A stretch of 43,038 nt of DNA, taken from Clostridia bacterium (GTDB taxonomy: Bacteria > Bacillota > Clostridia > Christensenellales > Borkfalkiaceae). Positions within the stretch are counted from its first letter, which is position 1. Every line of letters begins with the position of its first letter. The stretch covers positions 1-43,038 of the forward strand of contig JAJPZC010000151.1 of NCBI GenBank assembly GCA_021204585.1, written 5' to 3'. The notes beneath the pieces were generated by a model. It saw only the letters and a list, made by a program, of their open reading frames with translations. It was not told the origin of the DNA and searched no databases. Position numbers and translations under genes: made by a program. This document shows positions 26,031 through 34,206 of the stretch, one piece after another.

Positions 26031-26035
26031 ATTCG
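25950..26035. repeat. 34-bp tandem repeats inside the third 226-bp unit
   Basis: The unit AAATATGCAGATTTGCTGGG-CTTTTGCCTCTGCG is 34 bases long and occurs twice exactly, then a third time truncated (AAATATGCAGATTCGTAAAA). Each unit can fold through GCAG / CTGC and GGC-TTTT-GCC. The array ends 28 bases before the MATE stop codon. Confidence 0.85.
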
Positions 26036-26062
26036 TAAAAGGCCCCATATATTCTGCCATTT

Positions 26063-27406
26063 TTAGGCTGTCTGCAGTGTTCCCGTAGGCTTCCTCCTGG
26101 CGGAGACAATCATCATTATGACGGCAAAGACTGCCACAAGGAGCTCTGTTATGGGCATTGAGTACCAGATGGCGGAAGGGGAGATGAGGGGCAGGACGAA
26201 GAGCAGGATGCCGCTTATCACTATGCCCCGGCCTATGGAGATTATGAAGGATATGCCGTTCTTTAGGATGGCCTGGAAGTAGTATGTGGAGAAGACGTTG
26301 AATGGAAGCAGGATGAATGAGATGGCGTAGATTCGTATTATGGCGGGGGCAACGTCCAAAACTTCCTGCGTGGGTGACATGAAGATCCAGGTGAACCAGT
26401 TGGGCCCGGCCTCGCAGAGGACTATCCAGATGACGCCGAAAACCAAAGCCGTGCCTATGGCATACCACATGATCTTGCGGATGCGGTCCGGGCGGCGGCC
26501 TCCGTAGTTCACGGACAGCATTGGCTGGGCAGCCTGGCCTACGCTGTTGGAGCAGCACTGGACGAACATTACGATGTTGCCTATGACGCCGTATACTGCA
26601 AGGGTTGTGGAGCCGAGGTACTTCAGGATCTGGTTGTTGAAGATGATGGTTATGATCCCTGCGGCAATCTCTATGAAGAAGGCGGCGAAGCCTACTACAA
26701 CAATCCTGCCAAACTGCCGGAAGAAGTGAGCGGGGAGCTCCAGGCGGAGGGTGTTCTTTTTGGAGAAGAAGTGGCATACGAGGACTATGATGTTCAGCAC
26801 TCCTCCGCCTGCGGAGGCTATGCCTGCTCCCATGGCACCCATGTCAAGAGTGAAGGTGAATACGAAGTCTCCCACGATGTTGAACACCCCGCCGGCCACA
26901 ACGCACCAGGTGGCAAGGCCAGGGGCGCCGTCATTGCGGAGGAAGGCTATGAGCGCCTGGCCGAAGACGAAGAAGGGCACGGACCAGCGGACATACGTCA
27001 TGTACTCACGGGCTATGGGAAGGACGTTCTCATCCGCCCCGAAGAGGGTGAGTATCTGGTCCTCGCAGGTGAAAAGGAGCACCATTATTATGACGGTGAA
27101 GATGAGGCAGCCAATTAAGGAGACCGTGAAGAACTCGTTGGACTGCTTTTTGTTTGCGCTACCCTGCCCGCGGAGCGAAGAGAAGACCACGGCGCCGCCC
27201 AGCCCCATGAGAAGCCCTAAGCTTATCATGATGCTCCAGAAGGGGGCCGTGACCACCATGGAGGAGGCTCCGTCCGGGCCGTAATACTGGCCCACGACCG
27301 CAGAGTCTATCATGCTGTACACGCACGCGATAAAACTGCTGCCGAAGGCGGCGGCAAGATAGCGGAAGTATACAGGTCTTATTCTGCAGTCAAGGAAGTC
27401 TTCCAT
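26063..27406 (-). CDS. MATE family efflux transporter
   Basis: This 447-residue membrane protein is of the MATE (multidrug and toxic compound extrusion) family, which exports cationic drugs and dyes in exchange for Na+ or H+. About twelve hydrophobic segments are visible. The N-terminal region has the family's R-P-V-Y-F-R-Y-L pattern and SMIDSAVVGQYYGPDG, and the middle repeat has NNQILKYLGSTTLAVYGVIG. Typical lengths are 440-470 residues, so it is complete. The start at 27406 is chosen for the AGAAGGA site 8 bases upstream; the open frame extends further to 27565 without one. A TTGACA/TACAAT promoter at 27490-27519 drives it. It is divergent from helD-like copy 2. The substrate is unknown. 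Confidence 0.92.
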   Translation of the reverse strand: MEDFLDCRIRPVYFRYLAAAFGSSFIACVYSMIDSAVVGQYYGPDGASSMVVTAPFWSIMISLGLLMGLGGAVVFSSLRGQGSANKKQSNEFFTVSLIGCLIFTVIIMVLLFTCEDQILTLFGADENVLPIAREYMTYVRWSVPFFVFGQALIAFLRNDGAPGLATWCVVAGGVFNIVGDFVFTFTLDMGAMGAGIASAGGGVLNIIVLVCHFFSKKNTLRLELPAHFFRQFGRIVVVGFAAFFIEIAAGIITIIFNNQILKYLGSTTLAVYGVIGNIVMFVQCCSNSVGQAAQPMLSVNYGGRRPDRIRKIMWYAIGTALVFGVIWIVLCEAGPNWFTWIFMSPTQEVLDVAPAIIRIYAISFILLPFNVFSTYYFQAILKNGISFIISIGRGIVISGILLFVLPLISPSAIWYSMPITELLVAVFAVIMMIVSARRKPTGTLQTA

Positions 27407-27489
27407 GCGTTGCATCCTTCTGAGGGGCATTGCAGACGGCCTCTTTAGAGCCGTCCCCGGGGCCGCACAAGGGCCCTCCGGGCGGCTGT

Positions 27490-27519
27490 ATTGTACAAAA
27501 TGGCGGGGAGGGATGTCAA
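27490..27519 (-). promoter_or_regulatory. Promoter of the MATE gene
   Basis: On the minus strand perfect TTGACA (27514-27519), 18-base spacer, TACAAT (27490-27495). The leader of about 77 bases can fold a GACGGC / GCCGTC hairpin before the ribosome binding site. Confidence 0.8.
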
Positions 27520-27629
27520 GGCATACGCCATCCGGAAAGGCTCCATGAGGGCAAAATACGCACATATGTGCGGGGACTGAGGCTTATTGCAGAATTTTAG
27601 ATTGAGGGCAAATTTGTTTGCATTTTGTC

Positions 27630-27658
27630 TTGATTATTGCAGTTTTGTATGGTAAAAT
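27630..27658 (+). promoter_or_regulatory. Promoter of helD-like copy 2
   Basis: TTGATT (27630-27635), 17-base spacer and TAAAAT (27653-27658). The leader is only about 16 bases to the ATG at 27681. Confidence 0.7.
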
Positions 27659-27680
27659 CAGTTATCAGGACACTATTTTT

Positions 27681-30092
27681 ATGGCAGACATTGAGAAGCT
27701 TAAAAACTTCATAAGCCCCCATAAAGAGCCGGACAAGCAGTTCTTCATGGACCTTCTGGACATGGACAAGCAGGTGGAGTATGAGAACACTCATATAGCC
27801 GCCGTTATGGCCACGCTCAAAGGGCTGTACCTAAAGAAGCTCCAGGACAAGGAGAAGGCCGCCAAGGCTGAGAAGGAAGAGCTCCGCACGGGCCCGGACT
27901 ACAATGCGGAGAAGTACAGAAGGACGCTGGAGCTGGACGAGGAGATAGCGAAGGTGAGGGCAAAGATGAGGGAGTACAAGCCCTTCTTCGATGAGCCCTA
28001 CTTTGCCAGGATGGACCTTACGGACCCCATAGAGGGCTACAACAGCTACTACATAGGAAAGCGCGGGGATGAGGGCCTGGAGATAGTGGACTGGCGCGCG
28101 CCGCTTGCACGCAGGTATTACCAGAAGAGCCGCACGTCTTTTTCCATAAACGAGTATGATTACAAGCTCATTCTGCGCAGGGCGGTTCATACCCACAGCG
28201 GCAAGGTCACAGAGATACGCAACGAGTACCTGTCCGTGGATGACTATCTTTCCAAGGAAGAGATAGCTGGCAGGGATGAGACCCTCATATTTGACCCCTT
28301 CCTCAGGGAGATTTTGGAGAGCCGCCGCGAGAAGCAGGAAATAACAGACATAATAGAGACCATACAGGAGAAGCAGTATGAGGTCATAACCCTTCCGGAC
28401 AAGGATGAGTTTGTGCTGCAGGGTGTTGCCGGAGCCGGCAAGACCATGGTTCTTCTGCACCGCCTCTCATACATAATGTACAACAACGAGAGCATTCATC
28501 CCACGGACGTACTCGTAATTACTCCTTCGGACTCATTCAACGCCTTCATAGACGAACTCTCAGAGATCCTGGAGCTGGAAAAGGTGCGCACCAGCACGCT
28601 TGACAACTACTTTGGCATGGTCCTGAAGAACGCAGGCGTGGAGATAGAGGACAAGATAGACAGTCACCTTCACGTGTCCGCAGACTACCTTACCTATCTC
28701 TATTCCAACGACTTCATGGAGGACATAGACAGCAAGTTAGCTAAGATATATGACGGGGTCTTTGGCATATTCTCCGCCCCCGAGTGCCGTGACATGGTGG
28801 ACGGCGTCATGCGTGCCTGCGATGAGCAGTGCGCAGAGTATGACAGGATTAAGAACAGCTCCGTCCGTGTCCGCAGGTGCGTTTTAGGCGAGATAAAGGA
28901 GCGTGCCGGGAGCCTGTACTACACCAAGCGTTTCCGCAACATGTTCAACTGCGTGCAGGACATCCGCGAATTCTTAGGCCTCATCTTCACGGATGAGCGC
29001 ATGAAGGGCTACGCATACTTCTACCGTGAGCTCTTCTCGTTCTACAAGTCCATCCGCTACATCGCATCCAACTCCGGCAAGATATGCGCGGAGGCCATGA
29101 CAGATTTGCAGACTCTCCGCTCCAACGTGGAGAAGGAGATAGCCGATTTGAAGCGGTACAAGATACGGGACTTCGGCGTGGAGCAGTATCTGTATGCAGA
29201 CGGCATAGAAAAGCGCGAGGCCCTGGTGAAGGAGATAGGATCAGCCCTCATCTGGGTGCAGGCCATTGCAGACAAGTTCGCCCCCGCCCTGGACTTTGCA
29301 TACGTCCTGAAGGGCATGAAGGACCTCGTTGCCATCGGCAAGAGCGAGGGCACCATAGACGTGCTCCGCTTCTTCTACCGTGAACTCGTCCGGCCGCTCA
29401 AGATAAAGTACGGGGTAGTCACGAAGCCCCTTATAAAGTCGGACCTCTATGCCCTGGTCCTCATCCTCACCAAACTCGGCTATGACCTCCTTCCGAAGTA
29501 CGCATACCTCTTCATAGACGAGGCGCAGGACATCTCGGAGCCGGAGTATTACATCTTAAAGACCATAAACACCCGTGCAGTCTTCAACGTCTTCGGAGAC
29601 CTCAAGCAGAACATAACGCCCTTCCGCGGCCTCAAGAGCTGGGATCTCTTAGGCTTTACCGTATACAACCTGGACATCAACTACCGCAACACCAACAACA
29701 TCGTAAACTTCGTATCCGAGAACCTCGGCGTCCAGATGCTGCCCACAGGCTTTGACGGCGAACCGGTCAAATACCTTCCATCCCGCGGCATCACCTCATA
29801 TCTGTCCGGCAAGAAAGGCCTCAAGGCCATCATATGCTCCGCAGACAACCTCGAGGCCCTGTCCCGCACCACGTACAACATCCTCCGCAAGACGGGCAAA
29901 GTGTCCAAGGACAAAATAAACCTCATGACCGTCTACGAGTCCAAGGGCCTCGAATTCTCCACCGTGGCCGTCTATGACGCAGACCTCACGGACAACGAGA
30001 AGTACATAGCCTACACCAGAGCCCTCAAAGAGCTGGTCATAATCTGTGACACCGCTCCCAAGCCCGCTCCCGCAGACAAAACCGACTCCTGA
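27681..30092 (+). CDS. HelD-like superfamily 1 helicase, copy 2 (GC-richer)
   Basis: This 803-residue protein is a paralogue of the helicase at 22821: the N-terminal motif KNFISPHKEPDKQFF versus KQVISPNKHPDKQFF and most helicase motifs match along the whole length. The N-terminus is a coiled-coil-like, Lys/Glu-rich region. Walker A is GVAGAGKT at residues 248-255. Motifs FIDEAQDIS, QNITPFRGLKS, NYRNTNNIV and VYESKGLEFS follow. HelD-group proteins remodel RNA polymerase complexes. The start at 27681 has only a weak AGGA site but lies directly after a good promoter. Codon use resembles the core genes (ATA and GC-rich third positions), in contrast to copy 1. Copy 2 is therefore the more likely resident copy. 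Confidence 0.87.
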   Translation: MADIEKLKNFISPHKEPDKQFFMDLLDMDKQVEYENTHIAAVMATLKGLYLKKLQDKEKAAKAEKEELRTGPDYNAEKYRRTLELDEEIAKVRAKMREYKPFFDEPYFARMDLTDPIEGYNSYYIGKRGDEGLEIVDWRAPLARRYYQKSRTSFSINEYDYKLILRRAVHTHSGKVTEIRNEYLSVDDYLSKEEIAGRDETLIFDPFLREILESRREKQEITDIIETIQEKQYEVITLPDKDEFVLQGVAGAGKTMVLLHRLSYIMYNNESIHPTDVLVITPSDSFNAFIDELSEILELEKVRTSTLDNYFGMVLKNAGVEIEDKIDSHLHVSADYLTYLYSNDFMEDIDSKLAKIYDGVFGIFSAPECRDMVDGVMRACDEQCAEYDRIKNSSVRVRRCVLGEIKERAGSLYYTKRFRNMFNCVQDIREFLGLIFTDERMKGYAYFYRELFSFYKSIRYIASNSGKICAEAMTDLQTLRSNVEKEIADLKRYKIRDFGVEQYLYADGIEKREALVKEIGSALIWVQAIADKFAPALDFAYVLKGMKDLVAIGKSEGTIDVLRFFYRELVRPLKIKYGVVTKPLIKSDLYALVLILTKLGYDLLPKYAYLFIDEAQDISEPEYYILKTINTRAVFNVFGDLKQNITPFRGLKSWDLLGFTVYNLDINYRNTNNIVNFVSENLGVQMLPTGFDGEPVKYLPSRGITSYLSGKKGLKAIICSADNLEALSRTTYNILRKTGKVSKDKINLMTVYESKGLEFSTVAVYDADLTDNEKYIAYTRALKELVIICDTAPKPAPADKTDS

Positions 30093-30121
30093 GCCCGTTC
30101 AATCCAGCAGCCATACCTCAA

Positions 30122-30150
30122 GCCCGGCACCCAACCAGCGCCGGGTTTTC
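30122..30150 (+). terminator. Terminator after helD-like copy 2
   Basis: CCCGGC (30123-30128) and GCCGGG (30140-30145) form a stem followed by TTTTC. A second hairpin GCCCGG / CCGGGC follows at 30155-30174. Confidence 0.82.
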
Positions 30151-30243
30151 TATTGCCCGGATCCTCTTTCCGGGCTTCAAAAGTGGCCCATTTCCGGGTC
30201 TTTCCGGCCTCAAAAATTCTTTCTGCGCGGAGGGATATCCGTT

Positions 30244-30271
30244 TTGAGATAAAGAAGATGCGGCTTATAAT
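30244..30271 (+). promoter_or_regulatory. Promoter of the tandem antitoxin-like genes
   Basis: TTGAGA (30244-30249), 16-base spacer, perfect TATAAT (30266-30271). It lies 36 bases before the ATG at 30308 and excludes the open frame from 30272. Confidence 0.75.
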
Positions 30272-30307
30272 GTGGCCCTAAACAGCTGCATGAGGAGGAT
30301 TTTGCAT

Positions 30308-30649
30308 ATGGAAGAAGACGGGAAGTGTGACTGGGAAATTGAAGTGGACGCAGACCTTTTGGAGAAGGTCAGAGCTGTCCTTGCAGAGTACGGCATAACC
30401 GCAGAGGAGCACATTGTCTGGGTCATCAAGGAGATTGTGAGGTGCCAGGGCATGCCTGCATTCATGCTTCCGGCCCTTCTGGAGATGGTGCTGGAGCAGG
30501 ACAATGTGACGGACGACAAGACTCTCGCCGCAGTTCATGAGGCCAGCCGGCTTCTGGATGACGGCGAACGCATACCGTATGATGCTTTCATCTACGGCCT
30601 GTGCGACAGGTACAGAGTCCCCAAGGAAGGGGTATTCAAATGTGAATAA
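30308..30649 (+). CDS. RelB/DinJ-like ribbon-helix-helix protein, first of a tandem pair
   Basis: This 113-residue protein has a RelB/DinJ-like N-terminal half: WEIEVDADLLEKVRAVLAEY, GITAEEHIVWVIKEIV and then RCQGMPAF, the position where the family normally reads R-x-x-x-x-P-F. The C-terminal half differs from known antitoxins and ends with the Y-D-A-F-I-Y-G-L pattern. It should bind DNA and/or a toxin. No toxin gene is next to it: the following gene is a second, different member of the same family. ATG 30308 is preceded by GGAGG 9 bases upstream, and a promoter at 30244 fits this start. Confidence 0.7.
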   Translation: MEEDGKCDWEIEVDADLLEKVRAVLAEYGITAEEHIVWVIKEIVRCQGMPAFMLPALLEMVLEQDNVTDDKTLAAVHEASRLLDDGERIPYDAFIYGLCDRYRVPKEGVFKCE

Positions 30650-30670
30650 CAATGATACAAGGAGGTTAAT

Positions 30671-31006
30671 ATGTTAGAGACTTTCAGCATAGAGGTTACG
30701 ATGGAGCCCGAGACCAGGGCGAAGGCGGAGGCCATTCTCAGCGAGATGGGTATTCCCGTCTCAGTGGCCGTATACTTGCTGTATACGCTGATCATAGCCC
30801 GCAACGGGCTTCCGTTTGACGTGCACATGCCCGGTTCCATAGACACGGACGGCATGTCCAGGGAAGAGGATGATGCCATATCTCTCATGACGCTCAACGA
30901 TCTGCGGAACGGCAAGGCCGTACCCTTTGAGGAGTTTGTGGACAAGATACGTGAGAAGTACAACATCCCCACGGAAGATCTTATGCCCAAGAAGGATGAA
31001 ACGTAA
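30671..31006 (+). CDS. RelB/DinJ-like ribbon-helix-helix protein, second of a tandem pair
   Basis: This 111-residue protein has a perfect AAGGAGG site 5 bases before ATG. It reads as RelB/DinJ-like: FSIEVTMEPETRAKAEAILS, EMGIPVSVAVYLLYTLIIAR, NGLPFDV. The linker SIDTDGMSREEDDAISLM joins to a C-terminal stretch (NDLRNGKAVPFEEFVDKIRE) that may bind a toxin. It lies 21 bases after the first copy and is probably cotranscribed from the 30244 promoter. No RelE, YafQ or other toxin is nearby; a hairpin terminator follows at 31035. It may be a regulator or an orphan antitoxin. Confidence 0.75.
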   Translation: MLETFSIEVTMEPETRAKAEAILSEMGIPVSVAVYLLYTLIIARNGLPFDVHMPGSIDTDGMSREEDDAISLMTLNDLRNGKAVPFEEFVDKIREKYNIPTEDLMPKKDET

Positions 31007-31034
31007 GACATCGCATATCATACCCATACACCAG

Positions 31035-31064
31035 ACCCGGTACTCTTTGAGAGCCGGGTTTTCT
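31035..31064 (+). terminator. Terminator after the tandem antitoxin-like genes
   Basis: ACCCGG and CCGGGT pair, with CTC-TTT-GAG inside the loop, followed by TTTTCTG. Confidence 0.82.
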
Positions 31065-31231
31065 GTTCTCGTTTTTTCGTTGGGCAGACTGCACAAAACT
31101 GATCTTCGCAAGACGCAAAACATAGCCCACAGAGCAAAAGGGGTCGCAGTATGGCTCATGCACGGGTTATTAGACACTCTGTATAAGATCTGCCAACCGG
31201 GCTGTGTGACAGAAATTTCACATGAAATCGG

Positions 31232-31260
31232 TTGACTTTCACCATCTTCGGACATATAAT
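31232..31260 (+). promoter_or_regulatory. Promoter of the arsR-type/cadA operon
   Basis: TTGACT (31232-31237), 17-base spacer, perfect TATAAT (31255-31260), start site near 31267. It is followed directly by the operator at 31269. Confidence 0.88.
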
Positions 31261-31268
31261 CGTTTCAA

Positions 31269-31290
31269 CATATGAACAACAATTCATATG
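31269..31290. promoter_or_regulatory. ArsR/SmtB-type metal-responsive operator
   Basis: CATATGAA-CAACAA-TTCATATG is a perfect 8-bp inverted repeat around 6 bases. It contains TGAA-N6-TTCA, the known core of ArsR/SmtB/CadC family operators. It covers the predicted transcription start, so bound repressor would block initiation; metal binding would release it. Confidence 0.88.
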
Positions 31291-31313
31291 ATTACGCTAT
31301 ACGAAGGACAGCC

Positions 31314-31661
31314 ATGTTACACAGCGAAGATGAAGAGCTTCTGCATGAAGCGAGAGTGCATTCTGTTCTGGAGAAGATGCCCACGGATACTTATATTGAA
31401 GAGATGGCGGCAAGGTTCAAGGCGATTTCGGAGCCTTCAAGGGTCAAGATTCTTCTGGCTCTTTCGGACGGAGAGCTTTGCGTGGATCATATTTGCGAAG
31501 CGGTCGGCGGAAACCAGAGCGCCGTTTCGCACCAGCTCAGGATTCTCAAGGACAACAGGATGATCAAGTGCAGAAGGGAAGGAAAGAAGATACTTTATTC
31601 TGTTGCGGACAGTCATATAATGATTATGGTGGAGATGGCGAAGGAGCATTGCAATGAATGA
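31314..31661 (+). CDS. ArsR/SmtB family metal-responsive repressor
   Basis: This 115-residue protein is a winged-helix ArsR/SmtB repressor: helix-turn-helix ELCVDHICEAVGGNQSAVSH, then QLRILKDNRMIKCRREGKK and the wing. The C-terminal helix ADSHIMIMVEMAKEHCNE has Asp, His, His and Cys at positions like the alpha5 zinc site of CzrA/SmtB, suggesting Zn/Cd/Pb sensing. The start at 31314 is chosen for its GAAGGA site 5 bases upstream; an in-frame ATG at 31272 lies inside the operator with no leader. The end overlaps the cadA-type gene by 8 bases, so the repressor and pump are one autoregulated operon. Confidence 0.88.
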   Translation: MLHSEDEELLHEARVHSVLEKMPTDTYIEEMAARFKAISEPSRVKILLALSDGELCVDHICEAVGGNQSAVSHQLRILKDNRMIKCRREGKKILYSVADSHIMIMVEMAKEHCNE

Positions 31662-34005
31662 TTACACATTGCAGCTGACCGGACTGGACTGCGCCAACTG
31701 CGCCAGGGAACTGGAGGAGGAGCTGGAGCGCATTCCGGGGGTGGACAGAGCCGCCGTGGACTTCATGGGACAGAAAGCGAGGCTGGTGTGCAGCCCCGAG
31801 GCCTTGAAAGAGGTCAAGGACTGCTGCAACCACTTTGAAGACGTCCAGGTGGTCGGAGATACGGCGAACGTGCCCACAGGCCCTAGAGTGGAGAAGCTCA
31901 AGGTCAAGGACCTGTGCTGCGCCAACTGCTGCAGAATACTGGAGGGAGACCTCAACAAGCTTGAGGGCGTGGAAGCCTCTGTGGACTTTGTCAATGAGCA
32001 GATTATGCTCAAGACGGAGAATGAGAATGCGCGCGCCCAGGCGATATACACGATAACTCACTTTGAGGACGTCAAGATCGTGTCCGGGAACCAGCACAAG
32101 GTGAGCCTTGCAAAGGAGCACAAGTGGGACATCATATGGATAATAGTGTCCGTGGTGTTCTTCATACCGCCCCTTGTAATGGACCTCATGGGGCTGGATG
32201 ACAAGTCCCTGGCGCTGAAGATTGTCATATACTGCCTGTACGGTGTCGCATACCTTGCGGCAGGCTGGAAGGTTTTAGTCAAGACGGGCAAGAACATTAT
32301 AAAGGGCAAGATCTTTGACGAGAACTTCCTCATGACCATAGCCTCCTTAGGCGCCATAGTCTTAGGGATACTGGAGGGAGACGGCTTCTTTGAAGGCGTT
32401 GCCGTAATGCTCCTGTACTCCGTGGGAGAACTTCTCCAGGCCGTGGCCGTAGGGTCTTCAAGGTCATCTATCGCTGCCCTCATGGACCTCAAGAGCGAAC
32501 ACGCCACACTCCTCGTGAACGGGGAGCAGCACATAGTGGCTCCGGAAGAGCTCAATGAAGGGGACATGATCCTGATAAAGGCCGGCGAAAAGGTGCCCGT
32601 GGACTGCCGCATAACGAACGGCGCAAGCTCACTGGACCTAAAGTCCTTAAACGGAGAGCCGGCGCCCAAGGACGTGAAGGAAGGGGATGACGTCCTCTCC
32701 GGATCCATCAACTTGAGCGGCGTCCTGGAAGCGGTTGTAGTCCGTGCGTACAAGGACTCTGCCGTTGCCAAGATTCTGGAGCTTGTGGAGAACAGCTCTG
32801 CAAACAAGTCCAAGTCTGAGCAGTTCATAACCAAGTTTGCAAAATACTACACGCCCATAGTATGCGCCCTGGCGGTAATCATTGCCGTCATCGTGCCCAC
32901 TATAATCTGCGGCGTATCCGCAGGGGGGTACCTCTGGGAGACATACCGCCAGTGGATATACACCGGTCTCAACTTTCTCGTAATCTCATGTCCCTGCGCC
33001 CTGGTCATCTCGGTGCCCCTTACATACTTCTGCGGCATCGGAGCCTGCGCCCGTCTCGGCGTCCTCATAAAGGGAGCCACCTCCCTGGATGCCCTGGCCC
33101 TTGCCAAGGTTGCCGCATTTGACAAGACCGGAACCCTCACCGAAGGCACATTCACCATAACGGACAGCACGGATGACAGAACCCTCCAGCTTGCAGCTGC
33201 CGCTGAGAAGTTCTCCACGCACCCCATAGCAGAGGCCTTCAAGGACATACGTACTGTCATCTCCGTGGATGACGTCACAGAGCTTGCCGGCCGAGGCCTC
33301 AAGGGCGCTTCAGAGGGCAAAACGCTCCTTTGCGGCAACGCAAAGCTCCTCACAGAGAACGGCATCTCATTTGAGCCCGTGCAGAGCGAAGACACCATAG
33401 TATACGTTGCATTGGACGGCGAATATATGGGATTTGTGGCCATAGGCGACACCATCCGTCCCGAATCTCCCGAAGCCGTTGCCGCTCTCAAGGCAGAAGG
33501 CATAGAATACACCGTAATGCTTACCGGAGACTCCTCCGGCAGAGCGGAGAACATAGCATGGCGCACCGGCCTGGACGAGTGCATGGCCGGCCTCCTGCCG
33601 GACCAGAAGCTGGAGGCTGCGGAAAAGCTCAAGGAGCGCGGCAAGCTCCTCTACGTTGGCGACGGCATAAACGACGCCCCCGTCATGACCACGGCGGACT
33701 GCTCCGTCTCAATGGGCAAAGTAGGTTCCGACGCCGCCATAGAGGCCAGCGACTTAGTCCTCATCTCGGACAAGCTCACCCTCATCTCCAAGGGCCGCCA
33801 GATAGCCAAAAAGACCCGCTCCATAATGTACGAGAACATCATAGGCTCTTTAGTTATCAAGCTTGCCATCATGATCCTCGCACTCTGCATCTACGACTTC
33901 CCGCTCATCATAGCCATCGTGGCGGATGTAGGAGTAATGCTCCTGGCCGTTCTCAACGCCCTGCGCGCCTCCTTCATGTCCCGCAAGCGGAAACAGCAGG
34001 CTTAA
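31654..34005 (+). CDS. Zn/Cd/Pb-exporting P1B-type ATPase (CadA/ZntA-like)
   Basis: This 783-residue membrane ATPase exports heavy metals. Two N-terminal metal-binding HMA domains carry CxxC motifs at Cys13-Cys16 and Cys89-Cys92. The metal-transport motif Cys-Pro-Cys is at 446-448, the phosphorylated Asp is Asp490 (DKTGT) and the GDGINDAP hinge is at 669-676. The last helices carry the P1B-2 signature: a Lys in NIIGSLVIK and an Asp in ADVGV, which indicates Zn2+, Cd2+ or Pb2+ and not Cu+ as substrate. ATG 31654 has AAGGAG 7 bases upstream inside the regulator gene. It is under the ArsR-type repressor of the same operon. Confidence 0.95.
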   Translation: MNDYTLQLTGLDCANCARELEEELERIPGVDRAAVDFMGQKARLVCSPEALKEVKDCCNHFEDVQVVGDTANVPTGPRVEKLKVKDLCCANCCRILEGDLNKLEGVEASVDFVNEQIMLKTENENARAQAIYTITHFEDVKIVSGNQHKVSLAKEHKWDIIWIIVSVVFFIPPLVMDLMGLDDKSLALKIVIYCLYGVAYLAAGWKVLVKTGKNIIKGKIFDENFLMTIASLGAIVLGILEGDGFFEGVAVMLLYSVGELLQAVAVGSSRSSIAALMDLKSEHATLLVNGEQHIVAPEELNEGDMILIKAGEKVPVDCRITNGASSLDLKSLNGEPAPKDVKEGDDVLSGSINLSGVLEAVVVRAYKDSAVAKILELVENSSANKSKSEQFITKFAKYYTPIVCALAVIIAVIVPTIICGVSAGGYLWETYRQWIYTGLNFLVISCPCALVISVPLTYFCGIGACARLGVLIKGATSLDALALAKVAAFDKTGTLTEGTFTITDSTDDRTLQLAAAAEKFSTHPIAEAFKDIRTVISVDDVTELAGRGLKGASEGKTLLCGNAKLLTENGISFEPVQSEDTIVYVALDGEYMGFVAIGDTIRPESPEAVAALKAEGIEYTVMLTGDSSGRAENIAWRTGLDECMAGLLPDQKLEAAEKLKERGKLLYVGDGINDAPVMTTADCSVSMGKVGSDAAIEASDLVLISDKLTLISKGRQIAKKTRSIMYENIIGSLVIKLAIMILALCIYDFPLIIAIVADVGVMLLAVLNALRASFMSRKRKQQA

Positions 34006-34206
34006 CCTTTTTCCCCAACGGCCCTTCCGGGTCCTTCCAGAGCCTATCCGGGCTCCGTCCAGGACCTCTACAGGCCCATCCATAGCCCCGTCCAAGGCCT
34101 ATTCAGGTCCATACGGCGGCCTGTCCAGCGGCCTGCACGCCGGCCAGCAAAGCGCCAATGTGCATAAGTGTGGGTTCACACACCCCTAAGCAGCGGAGAT
34201 TACGCT
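34006..34206. other. Spacer after the metal pump
   Basis: These 200 bases hold many short GGCC/CCGG repeats (such as GGCCTATTCAGGTCC-like pairs) and a GCCGGCC stretch, but no clear T-tract terminator or promoter. I see no gene. Confidence 0.5.
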
